Assembly (NCBI RefSeq): GCF_004798865.1
Contig: NW_025335440.1
Location: forward strand, 620,001 to 684,000
DNA length: 64,000 bases
Origin: Varanus komodoensis
Taxonomy: Eukaryota; Chordata; Lepidosauria; Squamata; Varanidae
Direction: 5' to 3'
Below are positions 32,738-42,423 of the stretch, in pieces. Both the position numbers and the translations under genes were made by a program. The notes under the pieces are model-generated. The model worked only from the letters and a program-made list of their open reading frames with translations, was not told where the DNA came from and made no database searches. How positions within the stretch are numbered: the stretch's first letter is position 1; each line of letters starts with the position of its first letter.

Positions 32738-33240
32738 GTAAAAGTTATCTAAGAAGGAAACGCTTTTGAAAACGAGGTACTTAAAAAAATGGAGAAATGC
32801 GAAGGTGTGTTAGTCTCACGGCTGTCCTTAGACATGCTGGCGAGTGCGGTACCGCTGCCGTTTGCCCTCTGGGAGAGCCCTGCACCGCTTCGGACGCTCA
32901 GCCCAGAGCTATGCAAAGCGGGCCCAGCCACTCTAGAACCGTTCACGGTTCTGCGTGGTTTGTTAACCGCCCCAACTCCCACCCTGGATTGGGAGCTGTG
33001 GGCATCGCAACTGGCTGTGCCCGGCAGCGGTAACTGGGCGGCAAATGTGGGCGGGAAACAAGGCACCAGGGTTTCTTAGGCACCCTTGTCTCATGTGAAC
33101 CTGCTGACTGTAGCCCACGCACAGTAAACATGGGCAGACCAAAGGAAGACAAATAACCCAAGATGTCGGGGCTCACCTGGCCTTCGCAGCAATGGAATGT
33201 GGTCCACACTTTTCCGCATCTCTTTTTAGCCCCACCTCAG
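32738..33240 (+). other. SPOCD1: SPOCD1 intron
   Basis: No repeat or exon recognised. It ends in a pyrimidine-rich stretch with two AGs (33229 and 33240). Confidence 0.4.
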
Positions 33241-33370
33241 TTGGCGTCCCCAAAAAACATTGACGAGCGGAGGAGCGGCCCGAGACTGTGGCCAGCTGGA
33301 AAGGGCTCATCCAGATGTTCCGTGGGAAGTGGTTTCTTGCGGAAGCATGTCCCGTTCTGGCTCCAGCCAG
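33241..33370 (+). CDS. SPOCD1: SPOCD1 exon, start of SPOC domain
   Basis: It encodes RAEERPETVASWKGLIQMFR then GKWFLAEACPVLAPA. WKGLIQMF...FLAEACPV is the first SPOC strand pair (human SPOCD1 WEGVLDMFSIKRFRARA, PHF3 WKGFINMPSVAKFVTKAYPV). The donor is GCCAG/GTGTGAG, phase 2. With the best acceptor (CCACCTCAG) the phase fits the preceding exon, but a TGA at 33261-33263 falls in frame. A poorer acceptor at 33267 would avoid it. SPOC reads phosphorylated RNA polymerase II CTD in related proteins. Confidence 0.75.
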
Positions 33371-34229
33371 GTGTGAGCAGGGCTGAGCAGCTCCATGGCG
33401 GCCCCGGGGGGCTCCTGAGAGGGCACCGCAAGCGTCTTTCCTGGCCAGAGCGTTCCCTGCTGCGGAAGTGCGCGAAAGGCCCACCGCTGGCGAGAGAGCG
33501 GCACGGTGTGCTCGGAGGCCTGTGCGGCCAGAGCGTCGTCCAGGAGCGCCACGGGCGAGGTGCACTGAGCCCTCGTGCTCACAGCCAGTGTGTCCCGAGA
33601 GCTGGGGTGGGGCAGCAACGGAGAGCGACGGTCTGGTGGCTTGGGAGGCCTGGATTCCAGGACCCCCCCGCCACGAAGCTCACTGCACTGGGGGGCAAGG
33701 AGGAGGCAGCCCCCGCCTGCCATGTGCCCTCTTCTCTGCCACGTGGCTGTGGGGTGGCTCCCCAGTGAGACGAGCGGGGCGACCCAGCGAGTCGCCCGAG
33801 TCCCGGGCGAGGCGCCCTCCCAGCCACGCTTCCCTGCCGTTGCCGGCAGAGCGGTCTGCTCCCTGCGCATTGTCCGGAGCAGGGGCGGGGAGGCGACAGC
33901 AGCTCCCCAAAACGCTTCTCCTTGCTCCCCTCGGTGCCCCTGGGAGGAGTGCCCGAGGCCCCCTCCACGCCTGATTGGAGCAGGGCACCGTGGGCCCCTG
34001 GGCAACTTAACAGGTTGCCTGAATCTGGGCCGACAGCAGCCACTTTTCTTTGATCTCGGGTGCGGGGTGCCAGGTCCCATCCTCCCCATGAGCCGTAAAG
34101 GCTGCCAAGACCTGTGTGCACAGCTTGCACGCTGCGTCGCAGCTGCACTGGCCAGAGCCGGTGGCAGATGTGTGGCTTTCTTTAATGTGGCTGTGATTGT
34201 CATGTGCTGTTGTCCTGTGACTCACCCAG
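33371..34229 (+). other. SPOCD1: SPOCD1 intron, GC-rich
   Basis: GC- and CpG-rich intron. ORFs of up to about 300 codons run on both strands and in several frames at once, without any domain. I read them as compositional. Confidence 0.5.
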
Positions 34230-34319
34230 GGCTTGCCGCCTCTGCTTGCGTCAAGGGGCTGCATTGTCCCCGAAGATGTCTGGGCCTATTTGGACAGCAT
34301 TTGGCCAGCAGACCGCAAG
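34230..34319 (+). CDS. SPOCD1: SPOCD1 exon, SPOC domain middle
   Basis: It encodes GLPPLLASRGCIVPEDVWAY then LDSIWPADRK. This aligns with human [20 protein letters not shown] then LLASICPAKAK. The acceptor is TGACTCACCCAG and the donor is CGCAAG/GTATCC, phase 0 out. Starting at 34230 gives phase 0 in, which conflicts with the phase-2 end of the preceding exon. An alternative acceptor at 34255 would restore phase but drop nine conserved residues. Confidence 0.8.
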
Positions 34320-35416
34320 GTATCCCTCAGAAACTCCTCCTTCTGTTCAGACCCTTTCGTTGCTCTTTCCAGTACTCGAGCTGACTCTGGAGATTCCCGT
34401 GGGCCTTTCAGGGGAGCAGCCAAGGCCCCGCTTTGCCTCCATGGCAGAACTTGTGGCACCTTGGCCTCCTTCTGCGTAAAGAGAAGACCTTAGCCATGTG
34501 TCTAGCAGAAGGTTCTCCCACCCTGACTCCTGATGGTTATGGGATGCACAGCATGAATGGAAGGACACCCCATCCGGAAGGGGCACCCTTTCTCCCCTTC
34601 AGAACTTGAGTGCTACTGATAGATGGAGATACGCCTGCAGTCTGTTCATTCATTAGCCAATTAATAAATTAGAAACATAGAAACAGAGTGAGTCAGAAGG
34701 CAACTCTTGGGCCATCTAGTCTGACCCCCAGCTCCAGCCAGCTCTGCTCATGGCATGCCCACCATGTGCTTGTCCAGCCCGTCCTTGAACACTGGTGGAG
34801 CCTCAACCACCTGGCGAGGGTGTTTAAGGATTGGCTGGACAAATTAAGCAATGGTTGTGTTTCCCACATGCGCGTGTTTCTCTGTTTCCTCACAGAAGTG
34901 GTTGTGGGAAGTCTGGGAGTCATGCATCCAAGAAGCAAAACCGAGAGGGAAGGAGGGAGAATATTAGGAAGTAACTCTGGCTGGGACCTGGGGGGCTCTT
35001 TCTCTGTCCCCATCCATCAGGGAGATGGCAGGGAGGATGCCAGTGGGGCGAATCCCACTTGAGTGGGAGCTTCCCGGACGCAGGCTCAGCGAGCCGCTTC
35101 TCCTCCCACTCAGCCCAGTGGAAGGCGCCTTCGCCTGATGCATGGGGGCCAAGGCCACAGTGGCGCCAGTGGCAATCTGTCAGATGGACGGAGGGGCTGG
35201 CTAGAGCTTTACCCCCAAGGTGTTGGGGGGGGGGCTTGGAAAGGGGCTTTTTTTTTGCCCCCCCCCCCCCCGTCTGGTAGCCCAACGGTGTGGGCCTGCT
35301 CCTGATCCGGACGTCCCATGTGTACATTAAGAACTGACGTGTGCTAGATGAAATACCTGTTTTCAAGCGTTTCCCTACTAAAGGGCAGCTGCCTTTTTCT
35401 TCCCTTACTTGTTTAG
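34320..35416 (+). other. SPOCD1: SPOCD1 intron with CR1 fragments
   Basis: It holds an antisense CR1 3' end and runs of G, T and C at 35224-35275, and ends at the strong acceptor TTCCCTTACTTGTTTAG. Confidence 0.6.
34671..34855 (-). mobile_element. CR1 LINE 3' end, antisense, with inverted stub
   Basis: 'agaaacatagaaacagagtg' and 'ccatctagtctgacccccag', then 'ctccagccagctctgctcat', are the exact inverse of the CR1 3' end at 58.6 kb. At about 34812 the sequence flips to sense CR1 ('gagggtgtttaaggattggc', then TGGAC), so the fragment is folded back on itself, a structure typical of twin-primed LINE insertion. Confidence 0.75.
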
Positions 35417-35603
35417 GAGATGGGTGTGATACGGTTCTGTCCCAGCTCATCCAAGGGCGTTAAGCCTTACAGCACCCTCTATTCCGGCTTGAACAGTAGG
35501 CAGAGGTGTGGCATCGTGGACTGCAGCCGGATGGAGATGCTCATGGTGCCGCTAGCAGCTCGCCAGCCAGTGCCTTCCAGGCTCCACACATTCGGTGGCC
35601 CAG
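35417..35603 (+). CDS. SPOCD1: SPOCD1 exon, SPOC domain C-terminal half, donor damaged
   Basis: The acceptor is CTTACTTGTTTAG, phase 0 in. It encodes EMGVIRFCPSSSKGVKPYST, LYSGLNSRQRCGIVDCSRME and MLMVPLAARQPVPSRLHTFG. This aligns with human [40 protein letters not shown] and [20 protein letters not shown]. The exon should end after GGCCCAG in phase 1, which fits the next exon, but the following dinucleotide at 35604-35605 is GG within a run of seven G, not GT. A weak GT ten bases earlier (TTCG/GTGGCC) is also in phase 1 and could substitute at the cost of three residues. Confidence 0.85.
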
Positions 35604-36789
35604 GGGGGGCTCCTTTCTCGTTTGCCAGACTTCCGCGGTCGCAGAGCTGAATGCCGGCACCCCCCGGACATCCTTCTGGAGATGCACCACAGCAGAGTAA
35701 ATCATGGCTCTCTCCCCTGTCCTCCTCTGCGGTCGTAAAGGAATATCGCTGCCCTATTGCAGTTTGTCTTCCACTTGAAGTTTGTTTGTGCAGGCACATT
35801 TAAAAAAGACCGAGGAGGAAAGGACACGGTAGGAGTTATTGGTGCTGCAGCTTGGAGACGGTGAGCAAGGGGGCACTAATAGGCAGCAGAGAAACAGGCA
35901 GGGGATGCAAAGCTTGCGGAGCAGGGGTGAGTTTCCCTTGGGAATGGGCGCTCTCGATAGTCATTGCTTCAAAAGAAATCCAAATTGCGGGTCTAGAAAA
36001 GGGTGAAATGCAACTAGTGCAGAGTTAGTTATTTGTGGACCCCTGCCCATAGCAAGGTGGCGTGGGGAAGGCCCCACGGCATTTGCGTCCTCTGCAGAGG
36101 CTGGCTTGAAAGTAGGTGTGGAGCCAGATGCTCGGCCATGAGGTGGGTTCCTTCAGACGTGGTGGAACTCCGTGTGCTCCTGCCCTGATGCTGTTTCCAC
36201 ACCCTTTCAGCACTTTGCCGCAAGCATGAGGGATGCGACTGCCCCTCCGGCATGCGGGGCAGATAAACGGGTGCTCTGCCTCCATGTGCTTCAGTGCAGC
36301 CTGCAGCAGCATTCTCCACTGAACGGCCATCCCAGAAAGTCCCTTTCCTGAATGACGCCCCCCCCCCCCCAATTGGTCTCGTCCGTGATGCTCTTGCATG
36401 TCTGTGTTGAGGCATTTGATTGTCCTGCTGCTGGAAAAGGCTATTAAAATCTCCTCGTCGGCATGTGGAAGTGGGCTCACCTCCGGTTTTTCATTACAAA
36501 ATGCCAGTGACCCTGCGCCTGCCTCCTGGGTCTGCTGTTCACACAGGGCTGTTGTGAAGGGGTCGAGGGAAGCTGCCATGGCCTTGCAGAGCTCTACGTT
36601 AGTGGAAGTGGGTGCGTCAGGTACATGAAATGTCATCAGAAAGATTTTTCTGCTTCATGTGTTGGTCTGTTTCTGATCTAAAAACAGTGTGTGTGAAAAG
36701 CAAGCCTGATTCTGGTGGTTTTCCCTGGATTTTAACTACAGTTAAGATAAACATATCCTTTGTTTCTGTTGCTTTGTTTCTTTCCTTAG
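35604..36789 (+). other. SPOCD1: SPOCD1 intron
   Basis: No repeat is recognised. A 203-codon minus-strand ORF at 36025-36636 has no domain. Confidence 0.55.
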
Positions 36790-37484
36790 GGCTTGATCCG
36801 AGCCACCCTTCCTTGCTGCTGGGACTAATTCTGCCCAAACAAGCTTGCCCTTTGGAACCAAGGCCCAATCGCAAGCCTGGACCCAAGAGAAAGGGCGACA
36901 CTTTTAAGGATCGCACCAAAGCAAAGTGCCTTGCCCTTTCTTTAAGCTCAGAAAAAGACAATAGTCAGAGACGGCAGCTGTCTTTGGACAGACTCCTCTG
37001 TGGAAATGCATTTGGCCTGGCGGGCCTTCCAGGGCAGGAGCCGCTTCCAGGCGAGGCTCTCCTAGCTCTTTCGGAAGAGATTGGTGGGGAGGTGCTTCAT
37101 GGAGAGCCTTCCTCTTTGCACCACAAAGAGGCCAATGGTGAAGCCAGCCAGTCTCCAGTCGGTGGTGCTCCCCCATTGCTCGGTGGATCCCCTCGGAATG
37201 GGAGACAGCTGGGTGACTTGGCGCTGGGCATCTTGGGAGCACAGCCAGATCAGGATGCGGGGCAGGTGCAGTGTTGCTTGGATTCTGACCCATCACATTT
37301 CTGGGACATCCTTGGGCTTCTGATGCCTTCCGAACAACAATGCAGAGCAGGAGAAAGCAGCTTCGAGGATCCGTTCTTACCAAGTATGTTCTGTGCCGAA
37401 GTCGTGGTGCCTGGTGAAGAGTCTCAGGCTCGGCCTTTGTCCCCGATCCATGCACCCAGTCTGCTGGAGAACCCAGCTCGCTGA
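36790..37484 (+). CDS. SPOCD1: SPOCD1 last exon: SPOC end and C-terminal tail
   Basis: The acceptor is GTTTCTTTCCTTAG, phase 1 in. It opens with LDPSHPSLLLGLILPKQACP, the last SPOC strand (human VTHSSLLLAVLLPKE), followed by a basic stretch (RPNRKPGPKRKG) and about 190 residues rich in G, L, S and E, such as LGDLALGILGAQPDQDAGQV and FWDILGLLMPSEQQ. The frame stops at TGA 37482-37484. In the +1 frame PSSLMEETLSLIQHLAQVQP continues at once, and it resembles the human C-terminal LLRHLESLATMSHQLQALL. The tail differs from the human Arg/Gly-rich one. Confidence 0.8.
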
Positions 37485-37714
37485 TGGAGGAAACGCTGTC
37501 CCTCATCCAGCACCTGGCGCAGGTGCAGCCCTATGTCCAGACCCAGGAGTTTCCACCCGTGGCTGCATCCTGTCCCTCTTTCATGCCACAGGAAGGCACC
37601 TCCGCATCGTCTCCGGGTGGAGCGGGGTTCGCGTTTCCGCAGGCCCCGCTTGGCGAGGGCACATGGGCCCAGCACCCGACCTGGCCAGCCTCTCCAGAAG
37701 GAAACCACGGTTGA
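37485..37714 (+). pseudogene. SPOCD1: Shifted-frame end of SPOCD1
   Basis: In the +1 frame relative to the exon, MEETLSLIQHLAQVQPYVQT, QEFPPVAASCPSFMPQEG runs on for about 76 codons to TGA 37712-37714. EETLSLIQHLAQVQ looks like the conserved helix near the end of human SPOCD1. So a 1-nt change around 37455-37480 probably displaced the natural C-terminus. Its last part overlaps the antisense L2. Confidence 0.45.
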
Positions 37715-39115
37715 CCAAATCGAAAGCTGCCGGGAGAGCTAATGGACACGCGCCCCTTTCGCTCTTCCAGCAAAGACCATCCCACGGGGCAGCCAGGGCA
37801 GTTTCTGTTCCACACCAGGCCTGAAGCCAGACTGAACTGGATCCGGGCAGGCGGTTTCCCCCAAGAGTGCCTGGGTTGCCCGGCCACCACCTGCTCGAGC
37901 ACCTTGCCCGGAAAGGGATGTTAGCCACCGGCCTGTAATTGGCGACATCCTCCGGGTCCAGGTTCGCCTCCTTCAAGAGAGGCCTGATCACCACCTCCTT
38001 CTAAGGAGAGGGAACCGAGCCCCCTCCGAGAGGCGCTGATGACCCGCTGGAGCCAGGGCCGCATCCCTGCCCTAGCTTTGGGGATCAGCCTGGAAGGGCA
38101 AGAGTCGAGTATGCAGGAGGGGAGACGAACTTGTCCAAGCCCCCTGTCCACACCCTCAGGCTGCAACAACTGAGACTCCCCCAACCCAATCAGATAAGAT
38201 GGAGCGCTGGACACCTCCCTCGCAGGGCTAACCCCAACTCTGGAGTCCAATTCATGGCAGATCAGAGCGATTTTACCCTCCAGGTGTTGTGGGCCACTGA
38301 GGGTTCAGTGGGGTCCCCCTAGGGCCAGATTGTAAGAGGCTGTGGATCACCCAGAGTAGCTCCGCTGGATGACGCAGTGAGCAGGCACTGCTGCTGAAGA
38401 CTCTCCGCCGCCGCTTCCGCCGCTGCAGCACAGACTTGCTCATGAGCTCTTCCTTGTGTTTGGCCAGATTCCGCCCACGTTCTTTCCCACCTGCGCTCTA
38501 GCCGTCAGGAGCAGGCCGTGGTGTGGCACAAACTGCCGGAAGAGAGAGGCACTTGGGGGCAACCGAGGCCATCGCCCAGGTGCCCTCTTCATTCCCAAAA
38601 GCGACCCGTGCTTCGACAGGAGCACCAGTCATGGACTGCCAGATCGAGAGAAGGGCGCGTCGGGTAAGGGGGACGCAGACCAGACAGTTGGTGGCCGTGG
38701 CACGTGCTGGCCCACCTCACCACCTCTCGACTTGCCCTTGGGCCTCTGCACCCTGCTTTTGAATGGCGTATCGGCACGCAGGACCCCCTCCCTTCCCATT
38801 AAAAGTGGATCTGGCATGCCTGACCAAGGCCTCCCAGCGCAAATAGGGAGGCGTGGGCCTCGCGCAGCGGTGCTCACCAAGGAACTTGGCCCAGTTTCAG
38901 GGTGGGTTGGTGGGCTGCTGCGGGGGAGTTGCCTGGTCTGTAGGGATCCCCTCCCTCTACAGGCTTCCTGTCCATCTGACTTCCCATCTGGAGTGTTTGC
39001 ACCTGGTGCTGGGCCAGCAAGAAGGAGGGGAGGCCCTGCTGCTCTTCCACCCACCTTGTGGCCCACCTGAGCACCCATCTTGGCGGGGATGTTGAGGTCT
39101 CCCCGGCTGAGCAAG
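37620..39115 (-). mobile_element. L2 LINE fragment, antisense, at SPOCD1 3' end
   Basis: Minus-strand peptides follow the L2 order: GDLNIPAKMGAQ (endonuclease), HELDSRVGVSPAREV, LLQPEGVDRGLGQVRLPSCI and LDSCPSRLIPKARAG (linker), VIRPLLKEANLDPEDVANYR, PVANIPF, LPAAFDLVNRGFLLERLA (RT). These parallel the intronic L2's SLLQPDDVDKVLGRV-like and RPVLKKASLDPE segments, so it is the same family. It is 5'-truncated in the endonuclease and 3'-truncated in the RT palm, with many frame changes. Its truncated 3' edge meets the last SPOCD1 exon. Confidence 0.8.
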
Positions 39116-40689
39116 CAAGAAGCGGCTCGCTCGGTCGCAGGCCTGGTGTCTTAAGTGTTTGGTTTGCTGGACATAAGAGTTAAATCTAGGTACATACTTT
39201 TTACAAGTAACCCTGCATTTTACACCATGCATTTATTTATATGGTAACAAAAAGGCAGACTTTTATAATCCTCTTCAAGCTTGATAGTTATCCTTAATTG
39301 CAAAAGCAAGCCATTTAATTGAGTTATTTTTAATGGAACAATGAAATGGGATGGGGGGGTTGGTTCCAAAATCGGGAATAACTCATTATTACAGCAATCC
39401 GTAATGTGATTCCTAATGACCCCCCCCCGCCCCGCCCCAAACGTGAGCACATTCCTCCTCTGTTCTTTCCAGAAAGAAGGGTGGTGATAAACTGAACAGG
39501 TCAGTTTCTGGGAGCCACAGCAATTCCTTCCATTGCCAAAGCCGAGTCCGTCCGGGGACTTGTTCGTGGCAGGAAAGTGGAGCTGCCTGGAAGGGCCGTG
39601 CAAGCGAACTCAAGGACCTTGGACCTGGCAGAAGGGAGCACCTGTGGAGGCGTGCTATGGGCCACGGCTGCTAGAGTAGCCCATTGCTGGGCTAGGTCAC
39701 TTGCCCGTGCAAGAGGCGGGAAAGAGCACCGGGGGCGGGGGGGCCACTCTTTCTCCCGTGGGCGTCCTGTAAAAGTGGAAATCCATATTCTTGCCGTGCT
39801 AGGGCTCAGCTAGACATACTGAAGGAAATGGAAGTGTGTGCCTTGTTGGATCTTGTGCTTGCTCAGGCCAGGGCCAGAAGGTGTCCGTGGGAAGTGGCAC
39901 AGAGGTCACTGGCCTGGTGTTGGGCTGCAGTGAGGGGATGGGGGTCTGCTGCTGGAAGGCTCTTGGGGGGGGGGTCACAGTGCACGAGCGGTGGTGCCTA
40001 GCAGGCCTGAGGCCTCAAGGGTGGCTTCAGGGGGCTCGTGCGCAGATGCCACGTCCTTCTAAGAGGCTGCCCTTGCAGCTTCGTGGCCATGGCTCCGGAC
40101 TCCTGGCTGAACAGACCAGATGAAGCTGCCCCAGCTCGCCTAGGGCCTCTGGCACACAAGCAGCCAAGCCCCAGGGAGCGAGCAAATAGGGAGAGCCAAC
40201 AGGAATCTGGTGGTGGAGTTCGACGGTGGAGTTTGGCAGGGGAGATCAAGGGGGGACCCTAACATTTCCCCCATTCTTTTCTCCTCTTTGAGTCCCCTTC
40301 CTTCCCCCCAGTGCTTGCTTTCCATCTTGTAACAGGCCCTGCTTTCCTAGGAGGCCTGTGTGCCAACCTTTAGTGAAGACAGGAGAGAGCAGCAGCTCTC
40401 CCAGTGCACCGGCTGTGCGCCTGCGCAGGGCACCCTGCCCCCAGTGCTCTGGGTTCAAGCAGCCACGCTCCCAGGGAGTCAGCGGCCAGGCTGGGTGCAC
40501 AGGGAGGGCAAGCTGGAGCAGAGTGAGGGAGGACCCGACATGTTTCTTTCTTTTTCTCTTCTGCTTGTCCCCTGAGCCCCCCCATCCCAGCATCTGTCTT
40601 CTTTGCAACACGCTCCCATTTATGGGTAGGGCTGTGTTGTTAACTTTCAGGCAAGACAGGAGAAAACACCAGTTTTCATGACAGGTCAC
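39116..40689. other. Intergenic stretch; AT-rich patch at 39170-39420
   Basis: An AT-rich patch (39170-39420) rich in TAATT, ATTTA and TTAATTG strings stands out in GC-rich surroundings and may be regulatory. The rest is GC-rich without coding signal. Confidence 0.4.
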
Positions 40690-40866
40690 CCAGCCAGAAT
40701 CACAAAGGTGGCAGAAAGAATGGACCGAGAAGACTCCGCAGGGGCGGCGGCCTGCGACACCTGTGCCACGTTTGCTCTTTTACCTGGGGGCAGCACGGCC
40801 TACGCACGCAACAGGTGCAGGTTAGTAGTTATGTTGGAAGAAAAGGTGAGGGCGCTGGAGCAGTAG

Positions 40867-40962
40867 ATGTATTTTATTTGATGTTGTGAGCCGCCCTGAG
40901 GCTTTGGCAAGGGGCGGCATAGAAATGTTTTAATACATACATACATACATACATACATACAT
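40867..40962 (+). mobile_element. L2 3' end nested in CR1 ORF1
   Basis: 'gttgtgagccgccctgaggc' and 'aaggggcggcatagaaatg' followed by seven CATA repeats is the 3' end of the same L2 family as the intronic copy (GTGAGCCGCCCCAAGGCTTC, then GGCAGCATAGAA). It splits the CR1 ORF1 coiled coil between RALEQ and STLKG. Confidence 0.85.
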
Positions 40963-42383
40963 AAATGTCCACCCTCAAGGGGATAAAAGAAGGTGAAAAG
41001 TTTTTAGCCGGAGCAGTGCAGCTGCAACAGCTAAGAGCAGACCAGAAGCAAGAAGGGCATCAGCAAGCTGGGGCAGAAGAAGGAAGCTCTGAGGGAAGGG
41101 GAAATGAGGAAGCTCCCTGGAATAGGGTGGCCGTTAGACGCGGAAGGACTAGAAGACACTCTGCTCCACTGGAAGCAGTGGGACTCTTGAACTGCATTCA
41201 GTTGCTTGAGGAAGAGACGAGTGAGAAACCTGCCATGAAGGAACTACATAACACTGCATAACTCTGAAAAAGAGACAAAAGAGCAACCAAGGAAAAAAGT
41301 ACCAAAGCTTGTAACACCAAAAGGAGAGGAGCGATAGTTGTGGGAGAGTCCCTGTTGTGCAAGACGGAAAAGCACGTATGTCAGGAAGACCGCTGGACTC
41401 TTCAGGTATGCCGTCTCCCTGGAGCAAAGATCAAAGATATCACTAGCAGGTCACCAATGTTCGTACATCTACTGATACACAACCCACCAACACACATCTC
41501 TTCCTTCTCATACATGCGGGAAGTAATGATACTGCCATCAGGAGCTTTGAGGAAATTAAGTCAGATTTCGATATCTTAGGGAAGAAAAATAAGAACAGTG
41601 AGGCCCAGGTAGTTTTCTCCTCAATTGTTCCAGTTCATGGAAGAGGAAAAGACAGGAGGAAGAAATACTCCACGCAAATTCCTGGCCACAACGTGATACT
41701 GCCGTGAGAGAGTTGGATTCTGGAACCACGGGCTAAGCTTCCCGGAAGACAGACTGCTGGCAAGCGAGGGATTGCACCCTCCACAGGAAGGAAAGGACAT
41801 TCTTGGCCAAAGTATAAAGACGTTTACCAGGAGGGTTTTAAAATGAATTCTACAGGGGAGGGAGATGTACATCTGAGTGCAGCATCAGCTGACAAAGGAA
41901 CATGTACTGCAACAGTGAAAGAAACTCCAGCTGGGCCGAACACTCGTCTCCCAAAAATGCAGGAAAGAAGCCAGGGAACAATTTGTGTGGCCTTCGATGT
42001 CTGTACACCAATGCCCAAATGACTGGAGAACAGACAGGATGAACTTGAATTCATGAGGGCAAATATGACCTGAGAGGCTTGAAACTGAAACTTGGTTGGA
42101 TGGCCCCATGCATGGAATTCAAAAATTGCAAAATATAACCTGTTCAAAAAGAATTAACAGAAAAGAAGGTGGAGTTGCACTTTATGGCAAAGATACATAT
42201 CTTTGCGAAGAAATACACAAGGAAGAGATCAGTAATCTCATCAAATGTTTCTGGATTAATATAAACAGGAAAACAAAAGGAGCATAGTAGTTGTAGTCCA
42301 TTGATATCCACCCAATCAAGGTGCGGATAAAAATGACACTTTCAAAAAACGGATTCCCCGAAATTCAGAGGCATGATGTCATC

Positions 42384-42423
42384 ACTGGTAGGGGGCACGT
42401 CCATTTCCCTGCCCCCTACCAGT
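42384..42423. repeat. 14-bp perfect inverted repeat
   Basis: ACTGGTAGGGGGCA (42384-42397) and TGCCCCCTACCAGT (42410-42423) are exact inverses separated by 12 nt. It lies inside the decayed CR1 endonuclease region, in about 120 nt that do not read as CR1. Confidence 0.9.

Larger units (their letters stand above)
13848..37712 (+). pseudogene. SPOCD1: SPOCD1 locus, apparently decaying
   Basis: SPOC-domain-containing 1 couples the nuclear piRNA effector MIWI2 to de novo DNA methylation of young transposons in the mouse male germ line (published knowledge). Exons found in order: possible N-terminus (13.9 kb), large low-complexity exon (17.0-18.7), two middle exons, two exons of the TFIIS-central-like domain, linker exons, three SPOC exons and a long last exon. 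Lesions seen: frame change near 17656, TGA at 18410, apparent TGA at 33261, donor GG at 35604, frame change near 37470, and no exon for the first half of the TFIIS-like domain. The other splice sites and ORFs remain good, so loss would be recent. The alternative is local assembly errors. The 5' neighbour PTP4A2 is as in human, which supports orthology. Confidence 0.6.

Noticed and set aside
33307-34203. 298-codon minus-strand ORF in GC-rich DNA
   Set aside because: Overlaps several equally long ORFs on both strands, lies inside a SPOCD1 intron, and has a Pro/Arg/Gly composition with no domain.
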